DNA from: Hallella seregens ATCC 51272
Lineage (GTDB): Bacteria; Bacteroidota; Bacteroidia; Bacteroidales; Bacteroidaceae
Assembly (NCBI RefSeq): GCF_000518545.1
Contig: NZ_JADU01000007.1
Location: 1 to 64,000 of the forward strand
DNA: 64,000 nt
Direction of reading: 5' to 3'
Made by a program: the position numbers and the translations under genes. The number at the start of each line of letters is the position of its first letter. The stretch's first letter is position 1. Shown here in pieces: positions 1-9,349 of the stretch. The notes beneath the pieces are model-generated. The model did not search any database and was not told the origin of the DNA. It worked only from the letters and a program-made list of their open reading frames with translations.

Positions 1-155
1 AGAAGCTGATCGATGCTTTTCTCACTTGAAAGGAACAGACGGACATACTTGCGGACAGTGTTACGGGAAGTATGGAATGTGGATGCCGTTTCCTTGATAC
101 CCATCCCTGCCGCATAACATCTTAAAATGTTCTTGATTCTCTTGTTCATTTGCAT
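1..155 (-). CDS. istA: IS21 transposase IstA, N-terminal fragment
   Basis: The minus strand encodes MQMNKRIKNILRCYAAG and continues as a helix-turn-helix segment (KETASTFHTSRNTVRKYVR) to the window edge, 51 residues in total. This matches the N-terminal DNA-binding domain of IS21 IstA, which recognises the terminal repeats. The catalytic DDE domain and IstB should lie to the left of the window. The start is the ATG at 155, with a second ATG at 149. The terminal repeats lie just upstream of the start, as in intact IS21 elements. Confidence 0.85.
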   Translation of the reverse strand, partial: MQMNKRIKNILRCYAAGMGIKETASTFHTSRNTVRKYVRLFLSSEKSIDQL

Positions 156-311
156 AGATTTTATTATTACCCCTTACACCAGGACTCGGGTTCCCAAATC
201 TACATAAAAAAACTCTAACGACACTTGTACTAAGTGGTTAATGTTATTTTGGCCAAAAGGGTCAATCATATTATGGCCAAGGTGAGCAATCCTGTTTGGC
301 CAAAGGGGTCA
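1..311 (-). mobile_element. IS21-family insertion sequence, istA-side end (partial)
   Basis: The segment contains the 5' end of an istA transposase gene followed by the terminal region of the element. The terminus has three copies of a TGGCCAAAAGGGTCAA-like motif (about 247-265, 269-289 and 293-312), and multiple terminal repeats of this kind are known for IS21-family ends. I place the outer boundary near 311 because IS21 elements usually end in CA, but the exact edge and the target duplication cannot be set without the other end, which lies left of the window. Confidence 0.82.
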
Positions 312-1975
312 AAGTAGAGTGGCTTTTCCACTATCTGAACAATCCGAGCTTTGACGAGGGGCTGTCCAAGTGGCTGACCGAGAACGAGACGGTGTTCTGG
401 CTGGTGGGCAACAAATGGATATGGGCCAACGACAAGGTGCTCACGAAGAAAGGCGACGGTGCCAGCGTTACGAAAGATGACGGGCGTGTCGTGGTGCGTA
501 TCAGGAACAAGTACATCACACAGAAGAACGCCAGCCTGAAGAGCGTGCCACCTATGAACACGAATAGCAACGGCAAGAAGGAAGCCCTGCCCGTATACCT
601 GAGCTTCTTCTACCGCTGCGCAAGAGAGGGTACGCTGAAGGTGAGGTTTGAGAATGTCGATAAGACAGGCTTTGAGAACTTCAACTCGCTGGAGGTAGAG
701 GAAGAACTTGTACCTACCAACGGCTACAAGCAGTACACCTGCAACGGGCTTTGGAACGGCACGGGCGACTTCAAGCTGAGCTTTACGGGTGACATCTACC
801 TCTACATGCTCATCTTGAGCACGGACAAGATAGAGAGCCTGACCTACAAGTACAGGACACTGTTCGAGCAAAGCGAGAAACTCGTAAAAATAGCAGCACA
901 GAATTTCGATAAGGACGGTCGTGTGCTTGCCGAGAGTGGCATCATGGTAAAGGCTGAAGGTAGCGGTATCTATGCACAAGGGCCCGACGGGAAACTGGCA
1001 CTCATCGGTGTAGCGGTGGAAGAGACCGATGCCGAAGGACACACGAGGACCGTCATCAAGCTGCTTGCCGACAATATCAAGCTGGAGGGACTGGTAACGG
1101 CAAACAGGAATTTCAGGATACTCCCCGACGGCAGTATTGAGGCAAAGAACGGAAAGTTCGATGGCGAGGTCAATGCCGAGACAGGATACATTGGTGGCTT
1201 TGCCATCAGTGGAAACCATATTGGTGTGTCAAGCCGTGTATTGCAGCCGGACGGTAGCTACAAAGTTGTGGATGACAGGGATGGTTTGTTCCTGTATGAC
1301 ACGATGATAGGCTTCAACGCCAAAGACCGACAGGCGATTTTCGGAACGTGGCATAGTCTTGGACAGCCTATGCTCACAAGGCTTGTTGACACGGCAACAG
1401 ACTATACTGACAGCAACGGCAAGAAATGGGGTTTTCTACCTAAATATGGCATCATCTTCGACATAGAGAATTCCATGAGCGGCAACTTCGCCTTCGCAGG
1501 GAAAGGAAGCGGTGCACTGAATGGATTCGTGGACGGATTCCGCTTTGATAAGGTGAAGGTGGACAAAGCCAATACAATCTATGATGTGGAGATAAAGGAC
1601 AGTAACCGCCTGATTGTGGTCTGTGCCGTGAGCAATGCTGGCATAGCCCTGCCCCGTCTTCCGGCAATGCGTTCAACTCTGGGTATAGGACAGGATACTC
1701 CATTTGCCTTCCGGCTGACTGTTTCTTCTGACTTGGGAGCAGGAGACTTCGTGATATTCGGGCGCAACAAGAACAAGAACAGCAAGCAGGAGACACCTTG
1801 GGACAAAGAGGACTATCCGCTGCTTACTACTTGGAATGATGAACAGTGGGGGGATATGACAATGGGACAAGGAGATACTGTGGAACTGCTGCTGGTGTAT
1901 GATCCAGAGCGTACTGCACAGATAGATGGTTTCAGTACTCAATATACTGCGAGAATAATCAACAGACAGAATTAG
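296..1975 (+). CDS. Prophage tail protein, 5'-truncated by the IS21 element
   Basis: The protein of about 559 residues contains a central stretch typical of Bacteroides prophage minor tail or tail-associated proteins: KLVKIAAQNFDKDG, LLADNIKLEGLVTANRNF, and GKFDGEVNAETGYIGGF near residues 200-305. Its N-terminal part looks like a small beta-rich binding module (residues 10-190). The apparent TTG start at 296 and the first few codons lie in the IS21 terminal repeat, so the true 5' end has probably been cut off by the insertion. It is followed after 23 bp by the large fibre gene in the same direction, which fits a tail operon. The call is to family type only; the exact structural role is not known. 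Arg codons AGG and AGA are common here and rare in the flanking chromosome. Confidence 0.7.
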   Translation: MAKGVKVEWLFHYLNNPSFDEGLSKWLTENETVFWLVGNKWIWANDKVLTKKGDGASVTKDDGRVVVRIRNKYITQKNASLKSVPPMNTNSNGKKEALPVYLSFFYRCAREGTLKVRFENVDKTGFENFNSLEVEEELVPTNGYKQYTCNGLWNGTGDFKLSFTGDIYLYMLILSTDKIESLTYKYRTLFEQSEKLVKIAAQNFDKDGRVLAESGIMVKAEGSGIYAQGPDGKLALIGVAVEETDAEGHTRTVIKLLADNIKLEGLVTANRNFRILPDGSIEAKNGKFDGEVNAETGYIGGFAISGNHIGVSSRVLQPDGSYKVVDDRDGLFLYDTMIGFNAKDRQAIFGTWHSLGQPMLTRLVDTATDYTDSNGKKWGFLPKYGIIFDIENSMSGNFAFAGKGSGALNGFVDGFRFDKVKVDKANTIYDVEIKDSNRLIVVCAVSNAGIALPRLPAMRSTLGIGQDTPFAFRLTVSSDLGAGDFVIFGRNKNKNSKQETPWDKEDYPLLTTWNDEQWGDMTMGQGDTVELLLVYDPERTAQIDGFSTQYTARIINRQN

Positions 1976-1998
1976 CAACAAATATAAATCATAATGAC

Positions 1999-4725
1999 AT
2001 GGCACTGACAGAACAAGAAAAACAGGATCTGAAGCGGGATATTATTTCTCAGATAAAGAGTGAGAGTCAGGGAGTAAATGAACTACAGGAGGTATCAAGC
2101 CTCGATGGTGTGAAGACACTCCCTGCAATGCGTGGCGAAGAACTGGTAACGGCTCCGATAAGTCTGCTGGGCAAGCCAGCCTCCGATGCGGCAGCACAGG
2201 CACAGGCTGCCAAGCAAGCGGCAGATACCGCTGCGACAAACGCGGTACAGGCTGCCGCCAATGCCGCGACAAAAGCACAGGAGGCACAAGAGGCAGCGCA
2301 GGCAGCGGGCAGGGCCACAGGGGAACTCGAACAGGTCAGGACTTCGGCACAGCGGGTCATCGAACAGTTTGAAGGCGTGGCCGTGCAAGCCCTGAATGGT
2401 GCGACGGTGCGCTTTGACGGGATTCTTACCGATGCGACCATTGAGACACTCAGCGTTCTGGAAGTAACGGGCGTGTACTATGTTACGGCAAAAAAAATCT
2501 TCGCAGGTAAAAACGGAAATAAGTATTATAATAACTGGAAGAATGCAGACCTTTACCTCACCGAGAACAGAAAGGAGATACGCAAGAACAAGCTCTACCT
2601 GCTGGGCTCCGTAATCTATGCGTGGAACGGAACAGACGATGAGTTGACGGAAATCACCGGCAGCGGTGGCGGTAATACCATTAATGTAACATCAGCTTAT
2701 CCCCTTGAAACGGGATATTATACATTGGCGACTGCTATCAAGGCTGTGGAGGAAAAGAAGCGTGTCAGAGGTTGCTGCATCACCTTTGAGGAAAGTCAGG
2801 GGAAATGGCGCACGAAGCAATTCATCGGCACGAATATCGACAGTTGGGCGCAGGAAGCCAGCTGGGAGGACTTCGGTGGCGCAGGCACGATAAAGAGTCT
2901 GACGGTGAACGGCAGGAAGCAGACTGCCGATGCGGAGGGCAACGTGAGCCTCACGATAGACAATATCGATGTGGACGAGAGCCTCGATGCAGACAGTTCC
3001 AATCCTGTCCAGAACAAGGCCGTGGCCACCAAACTCAGTGAAGTGGAGGCAGGTACCGTTTTCGGAATGACGGCAGAATTGAGTGACGATGCGAATACGG
3101 TACGCCTCGCTCTTACGAACAAAAGCGGTGCAGAGATAGCCTCAGCGGACATTCCTGCCGGCGGTGGTGGAGGTGGTGGCGACAGCAGCGCGACGAAGAT
3201 AGTGCTGACAGCCGGTGTGGGCAAGACCACCATCAAGGAAGGTGATGTGGTGAAGCTGACCTATACCTATGACCACAGGAATACAGATGGGGAAAGTACG
3301 GGACAGAAGGCGGCGATACAGATAATGGTCAAGCGCGGTGCCACCACGACATATAACGAGACAGTGAAAGAAACGGGCAAAGGAACCTATACCCTTGATT
3401 TGACCAAATACCTGCTACTGGGTACGAACGACATCTACGTGATAGCCACGACTACTGACCCGACAACAGGCAAGGCGCAGCGTAAACAGTGCTACGTACC
3501 AGTAAAATCCGTTACCCTGTCCCTCTCCACGGGTTACAACCTTGCATCGGGACTGTCTTCCGGAGGATACAGCAGTTCGGAAATGGTGAGCGTCCCTTTC
3601 TCCGTGAGCGGCAGCGGTACCAAGACTGTGTTCCTCTATGTGGACGGTACGCAGCGCAATACCGAAACCATAACGCGCAGCGGCACAACCAACGGCAGCT
3701 TCAACCTGTCAATGAGCGGTCTGTCCGTCGGGCGGCATACCGTGCAGATGGTTGCTGAAATGGAGGCTGACACACTGACCCTGAAGAGTGAGAGTATCTA
3801 TTTCGACTTCCTGAAAGCAGGGGGCAACTCGCCGTTCATCGGGCTGATGATTACCCACCCAGACGGCAGAATACAGACGGCAGGGGAATATCTGAAGCCG
3901 GTTATCAGCGTGGGGCAATACGAGTCGTGCGAGTTCAGGTTCGTTGTCTATGACCCCAGCCAGACCCCGGCCACCGTTTCAGTAAGACGGAACGACACGC
4001 TTCTCCAGACCGTAAGCGTGCCGAGAACGATGCAGACCTACCAGAACCGGTTTACTGAGAAGGGACGACAGACGATGACACTCACGACAGGCGCAGCCAC
4101 CTATTCCCTCTACATTGACGTGGAAGAGAGCGGAATCGACATTAGCGAGGCTTCCTATGGCTTGCAGGTACGACTGAGTCCTGCCGGCAGGAGCAATGGT
4201 GAGAGCGATCCTGCAAAATGGGAGTCGAACGGCGTTAAAACGGCATTCGAGGGCTTCGACTGGTCGAGTAACGGCTGGACGGGCGACAGCCTGAAACTCT
4301 CCAACGGTGCGAAGGCCGTCATCGGCTATGAGCTGTTCAGGGAAGACGCAGGTGCGAACGGCATGACCATCGAGATGGAGTTCAAGGTAACCAACGTGAT
4401 GGACCGTACCGCGGAGGTCATCAGCTGTATGGCCAGCGGCAAGGGACTGAGCGTAACCTCAGTGGAGGCAAGTATCAAGACAGGAACCATCCTTCATTAC
4501 GTCAATGAGGAAGGCGCAGATGCAAGCCGTGAGATAAAGATCGGCACGAAATTCGCCCCGGAAGAATGGCTGAAGGTTGCCTTCGTCATCGGCAAGCGGA
4601 CGGAAGGACGGCTTATGGAACTGTACGTGAACGGCAGCCGGGGCGGACATCTACGACGGCAGCTACTACTTCCGTCAGGACAACCCTGTGGGCATTACCC
4701 TAACAAGCGAGGCTGCCGACCTTGA
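1999..4725 (+). CDS. Giant prophage tail-fibre protein, N-terminal part (frameshifted)
   Basis: This 908-residue product starts at ATG 1999. Residues 50-130 are an Ala/Gln-rich coiled-coil region, as in fibre shafts. A Gly-rich linker lies near 387-395, followed by immunoglobulin-like beta repeats, and residues about 750-890 look like a LamG/concanavalin-type lectin domain (EMEFKVTNVMD and EEWLKVAFVIG). The last 26 or so residues are out of frame: removing one G from the GGGG run at 4640-4643 makes the lectin domain read smoothly into the next gene (DIYDGSYYFRQDNPVGITLT). I therefore read 1999-8890 as one gene of about 2,290 codons broken by a one-base insertion. A sequencing error or a programmed +1 shift remain possible. 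Confidence 0.78.
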   Translation: MALTEQEKQDLKRDIISQIKSESQGVNELQEVSSLDGVKTLPAMRGEELVTAPISLLGKPASDAAAQAQAAKQAADTAATNAVQAAANAATKAQEAQEAAQAAGRATGELEQVRTSAQRVIEQFEGVAVQALNGATVRFDGILTDATIETLSVLEVTGVYYVTAKKIFAGKNGNKYYNNWKNADLYLTENRKEIRKNKLYLLGSVIYAWNGTDDELTEITGSGGGNTINVTSAYPLETGYYTLATAIKAVEEKKRVRGCCITFEESQGKWRTKQFIGTNIDSWAQEASWEDFGGAGTIKSLTVNGRKQTADAEGNVSLTIDNIDVDESLDADSSNPVQNKAVATKLSEVEAGTVFGMTAELSDDANTVRLALTNKSGAEIASADIPAGGGGGGGDSSATKIVLTAGVGKTTIKEGDVVKLTYTYDHRNTDGESTGQKAAIQIMVKRGATTTYNETVKETGKGTYTLDLTKYLLLGTNDIYVIATTTDPTTGKAQRKQCYVPVKSVTLSLSTGYNLASGLSSGGYSSSEMVSVPFSVSGSGTKTVFLYVDGTQRNTETITRSGTTNGSFNLSMSGLSVGRHTVQMVAEMEADTLTLKSESIYFDFLKAGGNSPFIGLMITHPDGRIQTAGEYLKPVISVGQYESCEFRFVVYDPSQTPATVSVRRNDTLLQTVSVPRTMQTYQNRFTEKGRQTMTLTTGAATYSLYIDVEESGIDISEASYGLQVRLSPAGRSNGESDPAKWESNGVKTAFEGFDWSSNGWTGDSLKLSNGAKAVIGYELFREDAGANGMTIEMEFKVTNVMDRTAEVISCMASGKGLSVTSVEASIKTGTILHYVNEEGADASREIKIGTKFAPEEWLKVAFVIGKRTEGRLMELYVNGSRGGHLRRQLLLPSGQPCGHYPNKRGCRP
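4640..4643 (+). other. Frameshift site in tail-fibre gene (GGGG run)
   Basis: Reading in the upstream frame to this run and skipping one base restores the strand of the LamG-like domain without a gap. The upstream frame otherwise ends at 4725 in low-complexity Arg/Pro-rich sequence, as expected for out-of-frame translation. Confidence 0.7.
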
Positions 4726-7700
4726 GATGAGGAACATACGCATCTACAACCGTCCCCTTACCGATGACGAGGTGTTGGAAAATCGCATGGTCGATGCGGG
4801 CAGTACGGATGGCATGATGCGTATATGGGAAGAGAACGACATCATCGGCGAGACGGGGGATGTCGATATAGACAAACTGCGTGCCAAAGGCAAGGGCGTG
4901 ATGCGCATCGTGCGCAAGGGCGGCCTTGACGAGGTAAATCAGACCAACAACAAGAAGACGGACTTCATTGCCGACGTTTATTTCTACAGTCCGTTCGGCA
5001 AGGAATATGACTTCATCCTACGCGACTGCTACATTCGTATTCAGGGTACCAGTTCCACCAAGTATCCGAGCAAGAATATCCGTATCTATTTCAGCAAGGG
5101 CGGTGCGAACCTCAGCCTTGAGGTGAATGGACTGACTGTCGAGGGTGGGAAGTACAGGATGCGCCCCGGTGCCATAGCGATGAACCTCTACTGTATGAAA
5201 AGCGACTATTCCGACTCGTCAATGAGCCTGAACACTGGCGGTGCCAAGCTGTTCAATGAGGTGATGAAGGAACTGGTTCTGCTGACACCCCCGCAGCGGT
5301 ACCAGTACGAGCAGGGCGGCAAGAGCCTCAACGCTGTAGCGGTGCGTACGGCCATCGACGGCTTCCCCATCGACGTGTTCAGCGCGGAAACGGCAGACGG
5401 CGAGAGTACCTATTTCGGGCAGTACAACTTCAACAATGAGAAGTCAAAGAGCGGCAGGTTGTTCGGTATGGAGGGCGTGGACGGATTCTCCCCTGAATGT
5501 CCCCTGACTTTGGAAACGCTGAACAATGGGGAAAAGGCTTGCCTGTTCCAGAGCGAGAGCGACGAGGACCTTGTGGCAAACTTTGATGCCGGCTTGGAAA
5601 CCAATTTCCCCGACGATGTGAAGTGGGCAGGACTGTCGGAAGCACAGCAGTCAGCCCTGAAACGTCTGTTCGGGTGGATAAGGGCTTGCGTTCCCGAAGG
5701 CGCAAAGGCAGGTGCTCTCTCTACATTCAGGAGTGAGAAGTTCGTGTCTGAGATAAGTCAGTATTTTGATAAGGACTTCCTGCTGACATACTACATACAT
5801 ACGGACTACCACGCCAGTGTGGACCAGCGTGCCAAGAACATGCTGCTGCGCACGTGGGACGGCAAGATATGGTACATCACCTATTATGACGGCGATACGC
5901 AGGACGGCAAGCGCAACGACTGCTTCCTTGCCTACGACTACACACTTGACCGCGACACTTGGGACGCGGAGGCGAGCAAGTACGCCTTCGAGGGCAGGGA
6001 GAGCTGGCTTTGGAACCTCGTGCTGGCAAACCTCGGCGATGACCTGAAACGCTGCGCGGCCAACTACCGGACGAAGATGACTCCGGAGCGTGTGCTGTCC
6101 ATGCTCACCGTGAAGCAGATGGGCAACTGGAGCGACAGGGCTTACAACAAGAGCGGCTATCTGAAATATATCCGTCCGGCAATGGTGGACACCTACGGCA
6201 AGAAATGGCCGTTCATCTACGCCCTTCAGGGCAACAACAAGGCGTTCCTGACCTACTTCGTGAGAAACCGCTTTGCCCTGCTCGACGCAAAATACGGCAC
6301 GAGCAGCTTCACCTCGGACAACATAGACCTCTATATGGCACGCACAGGGGCTGATACGGCTGATACGCTGAGGATAACTGCCGGCGAGGTGTATGCTTTC
6401 GGCTACGGTACAAACAACAGTCCTAACCTTGGCAACAGTGGAATAGTGGACGCTGGAAAGACAGCGGAATTGCGCATAACGGGTGCCTATACCGTCAATG
6501 ATCCCCTGCGCGTGTATGGGGCGAGCCGTATGCAGGTGCTGGACATGACGGATGCAGCCGACCATCTGAAAAACGGTCTTGACCTCGGCAAGTGTACCGC
6601 CCTGCGCGAACTGAACCTTCAGTCCGGTACAACCGGCAGCACGGGATGGTGGCTGAACATCGGCAGTTGCCGGCAGCTGCGGAAGGTAAACCTGCGCAAT
6701 CAGCAGCAGGCCAAGACAGGCGGCAGCACTTCCACGGAACTTGACTTCTCCAATCAGACCAAGCTGGAGTATCTCGACGCGCGAGGCACACAGCCGCAGA
6801 GCATTGCTTTTGCCAAGGGCGCTCCCATAACGACGGCAATGCTTCCCGGCACGCTGAACGTGCTGAAGCTCGAATACCTGAGCAAGCTGACGGTGAACGG
6901 TCTGAGCCTTGAAAGCTATTCGGGCGTGAAGACGCTCATCGTGGACGGCTGCCCGAACATCAATTGGGAAACGCTGCTTCTGCGCTGCACGGGAGTGGAG
7001 CGTCTGCGTGTAACTGGCATCAGCAAGACCGACGACGGCACTTGGCTGAAGCGGTTTGCCGACATGGGCGGCGTGGACGCCAACGGCAATGCCACCGAAA
7101 CCTGTGCGCTGGTCGGCACGGTACAGCTCACCAAGTACGTGGAGGAGGAAGAGTACGGCAGGCTGTGCGCACACTTCCCCGAACTGAACATCAGGCAACC
7201 GGACTACACGATGATAGAGTTCGACGATTCCATCGCCGATGATGTCAATGTGACCAACCTTGACAACGGCACGGGCTACCGGAGCAGCACGCCCTACAAG
7301 CCGAGCGGTCATATCTCGGCCATCATGAGGCAGCGGCACAGAGTATTGGCCAAGGTTACCAAGAAAGCCACGACGCGCAACGTGAACATGGCAGGTCAGG
7401 ACGTGGCCGTTCCCAACCTTGACGGTGAGGTAATCTATTATCCCTTGGATGATACCGACAGCAACAAGTACGCAGACGGTACGGAGGCGAAGCTGGACGG
7501 CACGGAGGGCGACTGGATGATGTACGAGCCTTTCTTCTGGTACAAGGGTATAAACGACTACCTCAAGGGCAGGCATTACAGCTGCTACAGCAGCAACGAC
7601 CGTAGCCACAGACCTGCCAGCCCAGCAGCAACCGTATTGACGGAAAAAGAGGTTAAGAACGCCCAGAACGGATTTTTGTCCGGCAAGAAGATAATGAGCG

Positions 7701-8890
7701 GCAAGGACACGCTGGCAGGCTCCTATACCACCGACAGCGCATACAGCGTATGCAAGGTGGGCGTTGAGGGCTTCAAGCGGGTACGCTTCCCAAGCGTTCC
7801 CGGCACGAACCTCATCGGCTCCGTGTTCGTGGATGCGGAGGGCAAGGTCATCAGCTCCGTCGTGGTACCGACCATCGGCAACAAGTTCGAGGCAGGTATG
7901 TACCTCATAGCCGATGTGCCGGAAAAGGCCGTGAACCTGCACTTCACTATCCTCAATACGGCGGAGTTCGACTGCGTCGTGCTGAGCAATAGCGAGAGGA
8001 TAGAGGATATGGAGCCTAAATGGGTGCCCAGTGATGAGCACCTGTGCGCCGTGGTGGGCTCGACCGTCATTGGCTCCAAACTGCGTGCAGCCATTACGGG
8101 CGGCAGCACAACGGCAAATATGACATGGACCGATTTTCACTATTACAGCGTTCAGCGCGGTATGCAGCAGATAGACGCGCTGATGCACTCTCGCATTGCC
8201 AACCTGTTTTATGCGTGGTACGGCCGTCTGAACGCACAGGAGCAGTGCGGAGCAGGACAGCATACGAATACACGTACAACGGGTGTTACAGCGTCAAGGG
8301 GCATGACTGACACAATAGGCTATGAAGAAGCGAAGAACATAAACGGCAACGTAACAAACAGCCTCGTGGACAATGCCGTCCATCAGTTTGCTTGGTACAA
8401 GAGTGCTGACGAGTACGGTGGTGCCGCGGTTACTCAAGTAAACAACATCTGTTGTTTGGGCTATGAGGATATATACGGGCATAAATGGGATATGATGGAT
8501 GGCGTTGATTTACCGAATGACGGTAATAATTATTACAAATGGCGTATTTTTATGCCCGATGGCTCAGTCCGTATGGTCAAGGGTACTACGAACAGTATGT
8601 GGATAACGGCAGTAGCTCACGGCAGATATATGGATGTCATACCTGTTGGAAATGTGAACGGTTCGTCCTCCACCTATTACTCGGACTATTATTCGATAAA
8701 TGGTGGACAGTCCCGTGTTGTCTATCGTGGCAGCAACTACGCGTACCCGAGCTGCGGTGTCTCGTACACGAATGCGTTTAGCGATGCTTCGGCTTCGTAC
8801 ACGTATGTCGGTTCGCGTCTGGCCTTCCGCGGTCGAATCGTGAAAGCGCAGAGCGTTGCTGTGTATAAGTCGATCAGCGAGAAAGCGTAA
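4688..8890 (+). CDS. Giant prophage tail-fibre protein, C-terminal part with CotH-like region and variable lectin tip
   Basis: This is the in-frame continuation (1,400 residues from the first internal ATG) of the fibre started at 1999. Its first residues finish the lectin domain (MRNIRIYNRPLTDDEV). Residues about 115-410 resemble a CotH-type kinase fold: RIQGTSSTKYPSKNIRIYF, then SVDQRAKNML, then YYDGDTQDG, matching the order of conserved blocks in spore-coat CotH proteins. Leucine-rich-repeat-like strands occupy about 640-800. The last 130 residues look like the C-type-lectin or formylglycine-generating-enzyme-like tip of DGR target proteins and end in SRLAFRGRIVKAQSVAVYKS. The expected role is receptor binding at the end of the tail fibre. 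Function is inferred from fold resemblance only. Confidence 0.75.
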   Translation: MGITLTSEAADLEMRNIRIYNRPLTDDEVLENRMVDAGSTDGMMRIWEENDIIGETGDVDIDKLRAKGKGVMRIVRKGGLDEVNQTNNKKTDFIADVYFYSPFGKEYDFILRDCYIRIQGTSSTKYPSKNIRIYFSKGGANLSLEVNGLTVEGGKYRMRPGAIAMNLYCMKSDYSDSSMSLNTGGAKLFNEVMKELVLLTPPQRYQYEQGGKSLNAVAVRTAIDGFPIDVFSAETADGESTYFGQYNFNNEKSKSGRLFGMEGVDGFSPECPLTLETLNNGEKACLFQSESDEDLVANFDAGLETNFPDDVKWAGLSEAQQSALKRLFGWIRACVPEGAKAGALSTFRSEKFVSEISQYFDKDFLLTYYIHTDYHASVDQRAKNMLLRTWDGKIWYITYYDGDTQDGKRNDCFLAYDYTLDRDTWDAEASKYAFEGRESWLWNLVLANLGDDLKRCAANYRTKMTPERVLSMLTVKQMGNWSDRAYNKSGYLKYIRPAMVDTYGKKWPFIYALQGNNKAFLTYFVRNRFALLDAKYGTSSFTSDNIDLYMARTGADTADTLRITAGEVYAFGYGTNNSPNLGNSGIVDAGKTAELRITGAYTVNDPLRVYGASRMQVLDMTDAADHLKNGLDLGKCTALRELNLQSGTTGSTGWWLNIGSCRQLRKVNLRNQQQAKTGGSTSTELDFSNQTKLEYLDARGTQPQSIAFAKGAPITTAMLPGTLNVLKLEYLSKLTVNGLSLESYSGVKTLIVDGCPNINWETLLLRCTGVERLRVTGISKTDDGTWLKRFADMGGVDANGNATETCALVGTVQLTKYVEEEEYGRLCAHFPELNIRQPDYTMIEFDDSIADDVNVTNLDNGTGYRSSTPYKPSGHISAIMRQRHRVLAKVTKKATTRNVNMAGQDVAVPNLDGEVIYYPLDDTDSNKYADGTEAKLDGTEGDWMMYEPFFWYKGINDYLKGRHYSCYSSNDRSHRPASPAATVLTEKEVKNAQNGFLSGKKIMSGKDTLAGSYTTDSAYSVCKVGVEGFKRVRFPSVPGTNLIGSVFVDAEGKVISSVVVPTIGNKFEAGMYLIADVPEKAVNLHFTILNTAEFDCVVLSNSERIEDMEPKWVPSDEHLCAVVGSTVIGSKLRAAITGGSTTANMTWTDFHYYSVQRGMQQIDALMHSRIANLFYAWYGRLNAQEQCGAGQHTNTRTTGVTASRGMTDTIGYEEAKNINGNVTNSLVDNAVHQFAWYKSADEYGGAAVTQVNNICCLGYEDIYGHKWDMMDGVDLPNDGNNYYKWRIFMPDGSVRMVKGTTNSMWITAVAHGRYMDVIPVGNVNGSSSTYYSDYYSINGGQSRVVYRGSNYAYPSCGVSYTNAFSDASASYTYVGSRLAFRGRIVKAQSVAVYKSISEKA
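8717..8830 (+). other. Putative DGR variable region (VR) at the 3' end of the tail-fibre gene
   Basis: This stretch encodes VVYRGSNYAYPSCGVSYTN and continues to GSRLAFRG, the invariant closing block of Bacteroides DGR targets. Most of the candidate variable codons end in C or T (tat, agc, aac, tac, tgc, ttt, gat, gct). That is the result expected when AAC or AAT codons in a template are randomised at their two adenines. No template repeat or reverse transcriptase is visible in the window, so the call rests on protein context and codon pattern. Confidence 0.68.
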
Positions 8891-8921
8891 ACGTAAGGCG
8901 GGAGCGAAGCGACAAAGCGAA

Positions 8922-8956
8922 AGAACGGCGTTGGAGGATTATTCCAACGCCGTTCT
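8922..8956. repeat. Perfect 14-bp inverted repeat downstream of the variable region
   Basis: The arms AGAACGGCGTTGGA and TCCAACGCCGTTCT pair perfectly around a 7-base loop, 31 bases after the fibre stop codon. There is no T-tract, so it is a poor intrinsic terminator. Hairpin or cruciform elements sit just downstream of the variable region in known DGR targets, which is one possible role. Confidence 0.8.
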
Positions 8957-8967
8957 AATATTGGTAT

Positions 8968-8990
8968 ACCGGCGAAGCCGGTCGATTTTT
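8968..8990 (+). terminator. Intrinsic terminator after the tail-fibre gene
   Basis: A 6-bp stem ACCGGC/GCCGGT with a GAA loop is followed by CGATTTTTT. It lies 77 bases after the fibre stop codon and would end the tail operon. Confidence 0.6.
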
Positions 8991-9258
8991 TAGAGAAAAA
9001 TAAAGAGACACTTAGGTACGTTTCGTTTTACGAAATAGAACGCTTCGTTCTGAATGGCACGAACATTTCGTTTTGCGGATTATATAACTTGCTTTTTGAG
9101 TGCTTAAAAGCTGCTTATTTCCGTTTTCGCCCGGCTGCAAAAAGGGCACGAAAAGTTGGGCAAAGGAAACTCCGGGGAGTCCTTTGCCTATTGGGGTTGC
9201 GCGTGGTTCGCCTCGCGCGCGTACGCGTGTATGTTTTAGAGAGAGGTTACGCCAGTGG

Positions 9259-9321
<63 letters not shown>

Positions 9322-9349
9322 CAAATTATTTGGAACTACCAAACAATTC

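Noticed and set aside
5651..8263. An 870-residue open frame antisense to the tail-fibre gene
   Set aside because: It mirrors the codon structure of the clear fibre gene, shows no recognisable domain, and has no promoter.
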